Positions 37,054-47,449 of a stretch of 64,000 nucleotides of DNA are shown piece by piece. Position numbers and translations under genes: made by a program. The notes under the pieces are model-generated. The model did not search any database and had not been told where the DNA came from. It worked only from the letters and a program-made list of their open reading frames with translations. The DNA is from Phytophthora colocasiae (lineage: Eukaryota > Oomycota > Peronosporomycetes > Peronosporales > Peronosporaceae). Positions within the stretch are counted from its first letter, which is position 1; each line of letters begins with the position of its first letter. The stretch covers positions 2,852,001 through 2,916,000 of the forward strand of contig JAGKQI010000105.1 in NCBI GenBank assembly GCA_018806915.1, read 5' to 3'.

Positions 37054-37497
37054 TAGAGGTGGCGACGTTACTTTTTTTAACGCCAAGTACCGTCAAATCT
37101 TTCACACCTAGCCTGTGTCAGGAGTTAGTTGGTTAACGAGGGATAACACGCTCCAATACGGACTGCTCATTGGTCTCGACAGCGGCCAATCACAAACGTA
37201 ACCTCTTAATAAATGGCAACAGCCACATTTAAGCCTCACTGGAATTCCACACGAAGAGCTGGTCGGAGGGAACACACACGCTGGTCGGAGTGAGGCTGTA
37301 CGTGATGTAGCAGGCTACCGTCAGCTACAAGTTCGCTACGACGCGTAGACATCCGTGTTGTCGTGCTTGTCTGCATCGATATTCCCTCCAACTGATCCGG
37401 CCTGTCGCGCAAGCTTCATGGTTGCAGGCTGCAACTTGCAGCAGCAAGAATCTTCTTTTGCGTGTCACTCCCCATTTTCCACTCCGCCATTGCAGAA

Positions 37498-40058
37498 ATG
37501 GAAACCAATGAAAATGGGAATAGCTACGGCCCACCTTGTTACAACTTCTCAACCCCAGCGCAAGCTCATCAAACCTTACGTCAGCGCTCCTCGACGCGTG
37601 CAAGATCAACGCAGCGTCATTCCAGTGCGAGAACAGCCCGACGGACTTCAGTGATATCAACCCAACAGTCCCCTCGGCGTCGATCAATCCCTGCGAGCGC
37701 AGGGACGACACCGCAGTTGTCATTTTCGCGGCAATTTAGGGCTCCATCGGAGAACGCACTACCTGCACAGCGAAGCAGCGACATGATATTTTTTGCGATG
37801 CCAAAGCAACGAGTAAAAGCGTACTGGCAATTCATTGACTTGGTAGCGGATGAACGCTACGCAGACGTGCCGGAGGATGAACTTAATATCAGCCACGCCA
37901 AATATGCATGGTGTCATAGATGCAAAATGAAGATTGAGGCTACAAAGGGGCGGAATGACGCAGGTCCACACATGAAACGGTTTCATATTGAAGCTGTCGC
38001 TACATTTAGGCAGCGGGAGGAACGACGCAAAGCACAAAACACTGCCAGGTGCCTCATAAATGTCTACGAGCCAGGTCATATTGATCATGAGATGGATGAA
38101 CCAGCTACAGACGATGAACAACGGCATGCCGAAGACTTACTGATCCAATGGATTGCGGCTAGCTTGCGCCCGCTCAACATCGTTGCGGATCCGGGATTTA
38201 TCGCGCTGTTTCGCTACGTGAATAGCGTCTCTGGGTATCTTCGTATCCCTTCGCGGCAAACCGCCAAAGCTCGAATCCACGTTAAGGCGAGCGAATTGCG
38301 CTCTTCTCTCCGGATTCGGCTTAGGTCTCGTGCAGAATGCTACTTTTTTTTTGTGTCGTCGGACATTTGGACATCGCTGTGCGCCCAAAGCTACATCAGT
38401 TTCACTCTACACTACGTGGACGAAAATTTTTATTTGCAGAAGTGGACGCTTGAAGTAATTAGCATTCCAGGAAAACATGACGCACCTGCGATTGCGGCTG
38501 CACTGGTGAAGTGCTTTGATATATGGGGCCTCGAAAGAACTAACTGCGTTCGATTCTTGCGTGATGGGGCTTCCAACATTTCGAAGGCATGCAGAGATTT
38601 GGGAATTGCCAGTATGTCGTGTGTCGCTCACGCGCTACATCTTGTTGTCGGAGCTGCTCTCATCCGGAAACCGGAAGATTTGGAGCTCACAACGAGTGTC
38701 GATGATGTTGGATCGCGTCGTGTCCGTAGGCGAGCACTGGACATGAGTGCGTCAATTCAAACTGAGTTCATTGGTGGTGCTGGATGCAATGACAGTTACG
38801 ATAGCGAAAGTGGCAGTTTGAGTAACGATGAAGTTCTCAATCCAGGGTTGCCAGTGGAAATGAATGTCGATAGTGGACTAGAGGCTGATGACAGCGACTT
38901 TGATGAACCAATTAATCCTGCAGATGTCGATGCCAAGTTGCAGAGTTTGTGCAAGATTGCAATATGGCCCCTGAAGATCTGGAAAGTGACCTCCAAACGG
39001 TGAGGCGATTTCGGAAACTAGCAGAGTACTTCCATCGCTCTTCTAAAGGGACAAACCGGCTCGAAATTCTGCAAGGATGCCCTTTGAAAGCTGTTAAGGT
39101 CAAGACCGACAGCCCCACACGTTGGAACAGTACAATGGACATGTTGGAGCGCCTCATTAGGTTGCGCGTGGCTCTCGATGCATTTTTCTCCTACTTACGT
39201 ATCCCCAAAGGAAAAGCAGACTTTTCTGATGTTTCTTCAAACTTGATCCCCCCAACTGCAGAAGACTGGTTTGTGGTGCAGTGTCTTGTGAAACTTCTGA
39301 AGCCGTTTAGTGCTGTGACGGACTATTTATCTGGAGACACTTACCCAACTATGGTTAGAGTTCACGCATCAATCCGCTCATTGAAGTTAATGCTCAGTGA
39401 TCCGGATATTTTTGAAGATTTATACATCCGTGTCCAACATGAGTCTTACGCGGAGCCGATCGTTGCAAAAATGAAAAGTGTGCGCCGGAGTTTTGTGACT
39501 TTGCTCGAAAGCCGTTTTGCAAGTGGAGATAGTGACTTGATTTGGATTTCGCTACTCGACCCGTTCCTCACAAACTCAACACTTCTCACTGGCGAAGAAA
39601 CGATTCAGGCAAAGGAACATTTAAAAGAAGAAATGGCCCAAGTTGCTAGGGAATCATACACCAACGAACTATATCAAAACGAATCAAGCACATCTGCACG
39701 TACGGCATCTAATGACTACATGGCCTCGTTGGAAAATCTCATTTATGGGAATCGGCGGGCTACTCGTTGTTTTGACGAACGAAGTCTCGATCAAGAGATA
39801 GAATGGGAGCTCCAAAGCTACATTCGGATGTCTTCAGCAGCACAGATTAGCAAAAATGAGCATCCATCGTCTCTTGAGTGGTGGAGAGAGCACGGTAAAA
39901 CATTTCCTCGTATTGCCCCACTAGCTCGCAAGTGGCTTGGGTGCATCGCAACTTCGGTATCCTCGGAACGAGCATTTTCGACCGCGGGTAATACGGTTAC
40001 CAAACGACGCAGCTCGCTGAGCCCAAGATCTGTTCGTGATATTGTCTTTATGAAATAG
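37498..40058 (+). pseudogene. hAT transposase (frameshifted or with an unrecognised intron)
   Basis: The first good ATG is at 37498. The N-terminal part has a BED-type zinc finger: Cys pair in WCHRC near 37909-37924, then HMKRFH near 37966-37986. The RNase-H-like core follows: SSDIWTS near 38360 (first Asp), a hAT-like strand SYISFTLHYVDE, RFLRDGASN near 38555 (second Asp), and CVAHALHLVV, the conserved Cys-x2-His. An acidic stretch comes before the break. From about 38960 the frame continues in +2 as VRRFRKLAEYF and TDSPTRWNSTMDML. The C-terminal dimerisation domain reads WWREHGKTFPRIAPLARKWL and SSERAFSTAGNTVTKRR, which holds the catalytic Glu. The stop at 40056-40058 is natural. The two frames overlap at 38949-39003, so a single indel, a programmed shift or a small intron could explain the break. 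Confidence 0.88.
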
Positions 40059-40164
40059 AACGCGACGAACGCAAACGTGTGAATCACTGCATTTTGACAG
40101 CATCGCGTTAGAGCTTTCTAACAATCAATTAACGTTACTTGAATACACATCTATTTTTCCTTAA

Positions 40165-40860
40165 GTACATGTACATGTATCACCCACCATGCTCTTAATG
40201 AGATCCAATCTAGATAGTCCATGTGCTTCCTGTTGATGACTTCCTTCGCGTAGTCTTCGGCTCCACTTCCAGCATGTGCTGACTAAAGTGCTTCTCTTTG
40301 GCGTAATTGATGCACAGGTGCTCGATGTTCCACTCGAACTTCTCGAGGTCGTAGATATCCAGCACTTCAATAAAGTCCCGATTAGTATTGGTTACGCGAG
40401 ACCTATCTGACATAAAACACAGGAACAACGACGCATAGATGTCGTTGGCAAGAGCGTAACGCTTCTCCAAATTCTGCTGCTGGACAAAGACCTTACCACT
40501 GACGTACATGTAAAATTGCCTCGGAAGCAGCGCCTTGGACAGTGCGTCCTCGCTCACCTTGAGCAAAGAAGCCACTGGTTGAGTCGTTCCTAACTGCGAC
40601 GCAAGTGTCGTTCTAAATTTCAAACTGCAAGTTGCCAAGCTGAAATACCGCTGCAAGTAGTTCAAACACTTTTTGCGGTCGGGATGTTGATACCAATGGT
40701 TTCCGTACACCATTGGTCGTTGTGGTCTCCGTGGCGTCATCGCACAAGAGGATACTGAAGCACTCGCTCTTCCTCAGATACTCGTAGTCGTGGGGTGCCT
40801 GCGCTGTAGTTCACAGGCACTATTCTGGTACTTCTCAAGGCTTAGGTCGCCTTCTAGAGA
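40165..40860 (-). pseudogene. Myosin motor-domain fragment carried inside the hAT element
   Basis: Read on the minus strand, consecutive myosin-head motifs appear in the right order but in shifting frames. HDYEYLRKSEC (from 40792) corresponds to the Y-x-YLN-x-S-x-C region. VFELLAAVFQLGNLQFE corresponds to LLAAVLHLGN. VASLLKVSEDALSKALL corresponds to the LLGVD segment, and RYALANDIYASLF to ARDALAKxIYxxLF. FIEVLDIYDLEKFEWN corresponds to the switch-II/relay GVLDIYGFEIFExN, with its conserved Gly lost. HLCINYAKEKHFSQHML corresponds to QLCINYANEKLQQxF. At least two frameshifts (near 40613 and 40275) and loss of the DIYGFE motif make it non-functional. It covers only about 200 residues of a ~700-residue motor domain. 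Identification rests on the ordered motifs and is strong. Confidence 0.88.
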
Positions 40861-41095
40861 ACCTTCATCAGCTACTCCACTTGCCTTCGCCACAGGTTGG
40901 AGCGAACCTGGTCTAATTGTGATGTTGGACACCCACGAAGAACCGCAAACAAATTTAATGTTTTTACAATAAATAGTCGGATAGCCTATGGTAAATACAA
41001 TATGACCCCGTGTTATCTTTTTCTAACTTGACTAACTTAACACCGTTAACGTTACTTTTCGTGTTATCGAAATAACACTAACGTCGCCACCTCTA

Positions 41096-41103
41096 CAGTT
41101 GGT
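41096..41103. repeat. 8 bp target site duplication, right copy
   Basis: CAGTTGGT directly after the right end of the hAT element. Confidence 0.95.
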
Positions 41104-41848
41104 AGAGCGTCAGTCTCATAATCTGAAGGTCGCCAGTTCGAGCCTGGCAGGGAGCACTTCTTTGCCTCTTTTTGCTTCGTTGCCTCCTTTCCCACCTACC
41201 ACGTATTTGCCCTCGCCGCCTCGTATGGCCTACGTGTATCCTCGCTTCCGTGCCTCCGCACCAACTTGTCCGGGTGGTTGGTTGGTGGATGTTACTCAGT
41301 GGCACAATATCCACCGCCCATGTCACGTGGTAGCGGTTGTTCAGGTTCGACTCTCCGATGGACGAGACCGCTCAGAGTGATGGGGCGGGGACTCTCACGC
41401 CGCCCGAACCGAGCCAATGTCATGTGGATCGACCCAAGTTCCCTGTATTTATGGTTCCCAATAACGGCACTATACCTACTGGCGAACATTGCACAGCGGC
41501 AATGGGCGATAGCTGGCCCCAGCGTCATCCAACAGTATATCACCCGCTGCCGTCGTCTGTTGCTGTCGTTGGAAGTCTACACACATCCAGTCAGCGCTAC
41601 ATGTAGGAGGACGTCGTCCAGGGCAAAGATGTCGAGGTCGGTATCGATCGGGGAGGGATGACACCTTTGTGAGCAAGCGGTCTGTCACGACGGCTGTGGA
41701 GGCTGTAGGTGCTGTGAGGCAGCAGGAGGTGTTGGAAAGGATGGTGTGTATGTTTGTAGGCTTGGTGGTGAGCATGTAAGAAGCGTTTTGTGCGCAGGGT
41801 GTGTGTATTTGAATTTTGATGGCGTGGGGTTGTTGTTGTTGTTATGAT

Positions 41849-41921
41849 GCTCCTTTGGCTCAGTTGGTAGAGCGTCAGTCTCATAATCTGAAGGTCGCCA
41901 GTTCGAGCCTGGCAGGGAGCA
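41849..41921 (+). tRNA. tRNA-Met(CAT), canonical copy
   Basis: Canonical; first intact copy after the hAT element. Confidence 0.95.
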
Positions 41922-42615
41922 CTTCTTTGCCTCTTTTTGCTTCGTTGCCTCCTTTCCCACCTACCACGTAATTGCCCTCGCCGCCTCGTATGGCCTACGT
42001 GTATCCTCGCTTCACCGTGCCTCCGCACCAACTTGTCCGGATGGTTGGTTGGTGGATGTTACTCAGTGGCACAATATCCACCGCCCATGTCACGTGGTGG
42101 CGGTTGTTCAGGTTCGAATCTCCGATGGACGAGACCGCTCAGAGTGATGGGGCGGGGCCTCTCACGCCGCCCGGACAGAGTCAATGTCATGTGGATCAAC
42201 CCAAGTTCCGTGTATTTATGGTTCCCAATAACGGCACTATACCTACTGGCGAACATTGCACAGCGGCAATGGGCGATAGCTGGCCCCAGCGTCATCCAAC
42301 AGCATATCACCCGCTGCCGTCGTCTGTTGCTGTCGTTGGAAGTCTACACACATCCAGTCAGCGCTACATGTAGGAGGACGTCGTCCAGGGCAAAGATGTC
42401 GAGGTCGGTATCGATCGGGGAGGGATGACATCTTTGTGAGCAAGCGGTCTGTCACGACGGCTGTGGAGGCTGTAGGTGCTGTGAGGCAGCAGGAGGTGTT
42501 GGAAAGGATGGTGTGTATGTTTGTAGGCTTGGTGGTGAGCATGTAAGAAGCGTTTTGTGCGCAGGGTGTGTGTATTTGAATTTTGATGGCGTGGGGTTGT
42601 TGTTGTTGTTATGAT

Positions 42616-42688
42616 GCTCCTTTGGCTCAGTTGGTAGAGCGTCAGTCTCATAATCTGAAGGTCGCCAGTTCGAGCCTGGCAGGGAGCA
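42616..42688 (+). tRNA. tRNA-Met(CAT), canonical copy, last of array
   Basis: Canonical; the array ends 38 bp downstream, but the T5 terminator run is retained. Confidence 0.95.
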
Positions 42689-42726
42689 CTTCTTTGCCTC
42701 TTTTTGTTTCGTTGCCTCCTTTCCCA

Positions 42727-43262
42727 GCTGTCATGTATTTGTCGTTAAAAGGAGAAGATTTTTTTGGAAATGCATAGCATACGGCGTTTGCGTCTCGTTC
42801 ATGAAGTACTGTGTGCAGAAGGGCGGAGTACTGCAAGTTGCGCAGCATGTGGACCGACATCATGGCTAAGCCGTTCCTAGAGCTATCTATACGTCAAGGC
42901 GGGCCCAATTACGAGATCAGCACGGAGACGCAAGGGCACTCTACAGTCTCCACCTATCGACAGTGAAAGGCACGGTAGGCAAGAAGGACAATACTAATTC
43001 AGAAGTTATCTGATCAGGCTGCATAATTCAAAACACAGCATCATGCACCAAACTTTGCCGATAAACTCTTTCCTTGATGCACAACCATCATGGATGTTTG
43101 TTATCGCTTTTTGCTTTGGCGTAAGACTGAAAGCTTTCGCCAGTTATTGAAAAATAGAAAGAAAAAAAACGTAAGCTCGACTTTTCCAGTGTATCATCCA
43201 TCCGCAGCAAACGGAAACGTCCACAATGACTTCCTACGGAATAGCAGATTTAAAACTTTATA
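42727..43262. other. Right flank of array, nothing recognised
   Basis: Sequence changes abruptly to lower-GC DNA. The ORF from 43090 has no family character and runs into the pogo terminal repeat. No RNA gene or clear inverted repeat was seen. Confidence 0.5.
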
Positions 43263-43327
43263 CAGAATTCCCCGGCAAAGGGAGAAAGGTGGGACCAATA
43301 AAAATTCCAAGTCAACAAGTTGGAACA

Positions 43328-43385
43328 GGGCCTCTCACGCCGCCGAACCGACCCAATGTCATGTGGATCAACCGGAATTCGTATT
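43328..43385 (+). repeat. Array-spacer homology inside the pogo element
   Basis: GGGCCTCTCACGCCGCCGAA and CCAATGTCATGTGGATCAAC match the array spacer (compare 2600-2660). The CGAACCG form is the variant found only in edge units of the array. Similarity fades around 43385. Confidence 0.85.
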
Positions 43386-43449
43386 CAGCCACATGTACTT
43401 AATTACGTTAGGTTTTAGTAGGACATAATACGACGCACAGACATTGCAG

Positions 43450-44661
43450 AGTTTGGTCTTGAAATGATACCGGAGTGCATCCAACAGTTCAAAATCGCTG
43501 TCAGTGGGACCTCATTCCAGGCCTCAGATGCCCAGCTGATTGCGGTGAAATTGAGATCTTTTGCTGGGGCCTTCCAGCTACGTAGCGATCAATACAGTTC
43601 TCCATCTTGATACGGCTGAATCTGCGTTTTACGCACGCAATAATCCCCTGGTCCAGTGGCTGTAGGACGCTTGTTGTGTTCTTTGGCAGGAACTCAAGTC
43701 GCACATTCGTCAGTGGCTCTAGAGGTTTCATGTGTGAGGACACATTGTCTACAAGGAGGAGAATTCGACGGTTCTTCCTCTTCATCTGCACGTCGAGTGC
43801 ATGTAGCCAGCGTAAGAAAATTAATCCGTTCATCCAAGCTTTTCTGATGTTTGTATACTCTACGCCAAGCTCAGCAGTCACGTTGTGCCCCTTAAAAGCG
43901 CGTGGGTTTTGTGACCTACCGATAAAAAGCAAAGGCAGCTTGTCGCTGCCATCAGCATTGACGGCCACAGCCATCGTCAGCCTAGTCTTGTCGGCCTTAT
44001 ACCCCGCCTTCTTGTTGCTTCTCGACATGGTCCACGGTGACTCTGCGAGGTAGAAGAACGACGTCTCGTCCATATTGTAGATGTCCTTGAGCGCATATAG
44101 ATCCGTAATTTTGCGCATGTTTGCCCGACCTTCAGCTACGACTTTTGCATCAACTGACGCGGCTTCGCCGTGTTTTCTCAAGCAGTGAATCCCGTATCGT
44201 TTCTTTAGTCGATATAACCAGCCTTTTGAGAATCCTGGGCGTTTGTGCAACGGTAGATGTCCAAACCTCTCTTCAAAAAACGTTTTGGCCCGATAGATCA
44301 GTCCATAGTCTGTCAAAGACTTGACCTCAGCCCCCATTTTGTCAAATTCACACACGAGAGCGCGATCAAGGGCTTCAATTTCATTGTCGCCAATCTTTTT
44401 GCGGTTGTAGTTGTCCTTGTTTAGTTTTCGGAGCTCATGGGCCTTGCGGAGGATCTTGTAGAGAGATTATTGTGCGGGTGGTCTAGGGAGGTCGAATGCT
44501 CGTGCAGCCCAGTCGGCTAGTGCGATCATGTCGAGGCTCTCCGAGTCACCCAGACGCTGACGTCGTGTAGCCGCTACTTCGCTTAGCATGATTTTTATGC
44601 CGATCGTGAGGCGCACATTTTGTTTGGATAGATGGTTCTTGGACTTTGGTGGTGAAGTCAT
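43450..44661 (-). pseudogene. pogo/Tigger-like DDE transposase
   Basis: Minus-strand frame starting near 44661. The N-terminus carries a psq-type helix-turn-helix (LTIGIKIML then ALADWAARAFDLPRPPAQ), broken by an in-frame TAA at 44467-44469 and continuing in the same frame as SLYKILRKAHELRKLNKDN. Next is a CENP-B-like HTH (GFSKGWLYRLKKRYGI, KHGEA) and a DDE_1 catalytic domain. First Asp is in YNMDETSFFY, second in LLLVDNVSSH, third in VLQPLDQGII, giving the DDxD arrangement usual for pogo. LLFIGRSQNPRAFKG is also characteristic. After GRPQQK (about 43560) a frameshift moves the C-terminal part (AWNEVPL, NCWMHSGI) to another frame. One nonsense codon plus one frameshift make this copy dead, though otherwise well preserved. 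Confidence 0.9.
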
Positions 44662-45129
44662 GTCGAGTTGTCAAGTAGGGCCTCCTGCGTGCACACACAC
44701 ATCGTCCTGCAATATCTAATCTATTGCGGCAGCCATCCATTTACTACTCCAATGTTGCAACCTGCATGCGTGCAAGTGTCCCGCAGATGATCTAATTCCC
44801 TCCAACCTAACTTAGCTCAGTACACCATGAAAACATCTGATGCAAATCGCATGCTAGGATCCACTATGTCTGGGAGGTATACTTATGCACACGATTCTCC
44901 CTTTGCCGGGGAAGTCTGTAAACAACACTAAAATTACCCTCTAAACCTCCATTAAGCAGAAAAGCGTACATGGTCGACATGGGAACTGTACGAAAATCGA
45001 CAGTGACTGAGAAGCTGCAGTACGTTGGCGGTGTTGTGAAGTTCCTGTAAATTACCCAAGCCTCTGGAACGTGCGCTGCACTATTTCCACGTACAAAATA
45101 TTGCACTTTCCGTCCAAAATTGCCTTTTT

Positions 45130-45244
45130 CGGGTCATTGGCCAGATCGCCGGTAAATCACCAGATTGCTATGATTGGGTAAAAATCGTTAGGGTTGTTGC
45201 TCTACGCTGTTGCACCAGAATGGTCCACTTCCGGTGGCTGAATG
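45130..45244 (+). repeat. 115 bp dispersed repeat, copy 1
   Basis: GGGTCATTGGCC... to ...CCGGTGGCTGAATG, repeated in the same orientation at 63236-63350 with only a few substitutions. Ends are not clear inverted repeats. Confidence 0.9.
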
Positions 45245-45264
45245 GGTCGCTCTTGAAACCTCAA
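45244..45264 (+). repeat. Candidate inverted repeat of a PIF/Harbinger element, left
   Basis: GGGTCGCTCTTGAAACCTCA matches the complement of 63178-63198 at 19 of 21 positions. The pair encloses the DUF6818 gene and the PIF transposase fragment. Confidence 0.5.
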
Positions 45265-45929
45265 TTCCTCAAATCTGGTCCTGCATACAAGCCAAAAAAA
45301 GGACCCGGTTGCCCTTTCTTTTTAGGTCGAGACGTCCCAGTTGACCATATCTGTCCGAGGCTCGTGAACGTGCGAACTTGAAGTGCATTTGGTCCATGCT
45401 ACCTCAGAACGCTAGGAAAGATAACGATAGCGTCCGCAAGCAGTGTGGTCGCAGCAGTTTACCTCAGATTTCGTTTTTCTAACAACCAGACACAGCACTA
45501 CACAGTGATGCAGCGACTTCTTGAGACGCCGCTTACCCAGCTCACACAAGCAACCGAGGTAGAAGATCAGCAACGCTAGCCACGAGCTAGATGTGCAGGG
45601 TTTTCTGACGCCGAGACGGCTAACCTCTTGGAGCTTCTTGAGACCCATCTACCGATTTCTCGTGATGAATGGGACTACGTGGCTTCTGTCCATAATGCTG
45701 CCTACGTTGGTGATGATCGAACAACTGATTCTTTGAAGCGAAAGTTCGCCAAGCTGCACCGTAAGCGGATTCCAACAGGAGATCCAAACATTCCTGCAAA
45801 TGTGCTGGATGCAAAGCGAGTACGGGCAGAGATGACACGTCGTGCAGACTTGGGGGACGGTGAAGATGCGGCCACGGAGGCTCAACTCGATTTCTCGTCG
45901 CCTACTCCGCCTGCACAAGCTGGCCAGCT

Positions 45930-45933
45930 CCTA
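45930..45933. repeat. Target site duplication of the Gypsy element, left
   Basis: CCTA, repeated at 62038-62041. Four bases rather than the common five. Confidence 0.85.
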
Positions 45934-46641
45934 TGTGGTGTAGTGGATCCACTGGAATGAGCAGGGATCCAACGTTCACACACGGCGCCCAGACACTGAC
46001 TAACGGAGGGGGTACTCCGATAACCGTGGGGGTTGCTGAGGCTCACCTTGTGTACCCGTCAGTGGGCGGGATCTGCTCTCTCAGGAACGGGAGACTGTAC
46101 ACAGGCGTGAGGGCTTGAACGTCCTTGGCAGGGACTTGGGAGGTTGGACGTGCGTGGGTATTCCTGCACACAGGTCCTGGTTGGGGGATCTTGGTCTTGG
46201 ACTCGAAGATCTTGTGGATCCTTAGATCCGGGGTTGCCTTGATGGGTGTGGGGTCCTTTTCCTTTCCTTTACTGTCTTGCTTGCCGCCTCCTGTAGCGGT
46301 TGGTCTTGAGGGTGTTGAGAGGTCGAGGGATCCTACGGTTAAGCAATCAACACCGTTGGATCCGGGGTCTTCACTAGCGTAAGGTAAGCCGGCCAAATCG
46401 GGGATTCGGTCTTAGCTGTAGCTAGGTAGGCGTAGGGACTTGCAGGAAGACTAAGGGGAGGCCAATACACTATCCTCTTCCCTTGTCTTAGGTCCTGAAG
46501 AAAACCACTTGCGCACTAGAAGGTAAATTCGACTCTCTGATTTATGGTTATCCAGTTCCTCATCTTGTACCCTATCTTTCCCATCGCAAATCTCTATCTT
46601 GGATCATGCTGGCTCTCCTGCAACTTCTCCACTACGTCGAT

Positions 46642-47448
46642 GTCTTGGATCGTGAGGATCCGGGCCTGGATCCTAGGATCCGACCTCCGGATCCGAGGAT
46701 CTTGGATCTGGATCTTGGGATCTTGGATCTTGAGGATCCCGGATCCTGAGTCTCGGATCCCGGATCTTGGAATCTTGGATCTCGAGGATCCCGGATCCTG
46801 GGTCTTGGATCTGGATCTTGGGATCTTGGATCTTGAGGATCCGGCTTCAGGATCCGAGGATCTTGGATCTGGATCTTGGGATCTTGGATCTGGATCTTGG
46901 GATCTTGGATCTTGAGGATCCCGGATCCTGAGTCTCGGATCCCGGATCTTGGGATCTTGGATCTCGAGGATCCCGGATCCTGGGTCTTGGATCTGGATCT
47001 TGGGATCTTGGATCTTGAGGATCCGGCTTCAGGATCCGAGGATCTTGGATCTGGATCTTGGGATCTTGGATCTGGATCTTGGGATCTTGGATCTTGAGGA
47101 TCCCGGATCCTGAGTCTCGGATCCCGGATCTTGGGATCTTGGATCTCGAGGATCCCGGATCCTGGGTCTTGGATCTGGATCTTGGGATCTTGGATCTTGA
47201 GGATCCTGGATCCTGAGTCTCGGATCTGGATCTTGGAATCTTGGATCTGGATCTTGGGATCTTGGATCTTGAGGATCCTACTTCAGGATCCGAGGATCTT
47301 GGATCTGGATCTTGGGATCTTGGATCTTGAGGATCCGGCTTCAGGATCCGAGGATCTTGGATCTGGATCTTGGGATCTTGGATCTTGAGGATCCCGGATC
47401 CTGAGTCTCGGATCCCGGATCTTGGGATCTTGGATCTTGGGATCTTGG
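46642..47448. repeat. GGATC-based minisatellite in 3' LTR
   Basis: Imperfect tandem array of GGATCTTGGATCTGGATCTT blocks interspersed with GGATCCCGGATCCTGAGTCT; higher-order blocks of about 175 bp recur. ORFs on both strands here (rich in DPRSQ or ILGSW) are by-products of the repeat. Confidence 0.9.
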
Positions 47449-47449
47449 A

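Larger units (their letters stand above)
37054..41095 (+). mobile_element. hAT superfamily DNA transposon (4042 bp) with captured myosin fragment
   Basis: Terminal inverted repeats TAGAGGTGGCGACGTTA at 37054-37070 and its exact complement at 41079-41095 (17 of 17), flanked by the 8 bp duplication CAGTTGGT. Inside: a frameshifted hAT transposase on the + strand (37498-40058) and a decayed myosin motor-domain piece on the minus strand (40165-40860). 37071-37497 is leader sequence with no gene. 40861-41078 is AT-rich and holds no gene. The ends look intact, so the copy could still be mobilised in trans; this is an inference. Confidence 0.95.
37034..41156 (+). pseudogene. tRNA-Met(CAT) split by the hAT transposon
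   Basis: The first 20 nt (37034-37053) end in the D-loop at CAGTTGGT. The remaining 53 nt resume at 41104 after the element and the second copy of the 8 bp target. 20 + 53 gives the standard 73 nt, and removing the element plus one target copy gives a 765 bp unit to the next tRNA. Insertion was therefore clean, and the gene is inactivated between box A and box B. Confidence 0.95.
41096..42726 (+). repeat. tRNA-Met array, right block
   Basis: Continuation of the array after the hAT element: the 3' part of the split tRNA, two full units and a partial spacer ending at CCTTTCCCA (42726), where unrelated DNA begins. The first unit carries CGAACCGAGCC and TTCCCTGTA, otherwise seen only in the first unit at the far left edge. 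Confidence 0.95.
43263..44918 (-). mobile_element. pogo/Tigger-type (Tc1-mariner superfamily) transposon, 1656 bp
   Basis: Inverted ends CAGAATTCCCCGGCAAAG... (43263-43286) and the complement of CAGACTTCCCCGGCAAAG... (44895-44918) match at 23 of 24 positions. Each is bordered by TA (43261-43262; 44919-44920), the target duplication of this superfamily. The element encloses a minus-strand DDE transposase pseudogene. Its left subterminal region (43328-43385) contains a short stretch homologous to the tRNA-array spacer. Confidence 0.9.
44921..45604. other. Spacer between pogo and the DUF6818 gene
   Basis: No convincing gene. It contains the 115 bp repeat (45130-45244) and an inverted-repeat candidate (45244-45264). 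Short ORFs here show no family traits. Confidence 0.5.

Noticed and set aside
2351..42428. Recurring ORFs of 133, 163, 136-144, 91 and 83 codons in the array spacer
   Set aside because: They occur in overlapping frames on both strands of every unit because the units are near-identical. Indels between units shift the frames freely, and none has a recognisable domain.
3090..42651. Peptides such as PCQARTGDLQIMRLTLYQLSQ or AQLVERQSHNLKVASSSLAGS
   Set aside because: These are translations across the tRNA-Met gene itself, a well-known source of spurious protein annotations.
2367..42726. 5S rRNA or snRNA genes within the array units
   Set aside because: No recognisable 5S internal control region or spliceosomal snRNA sequence in the spacer.
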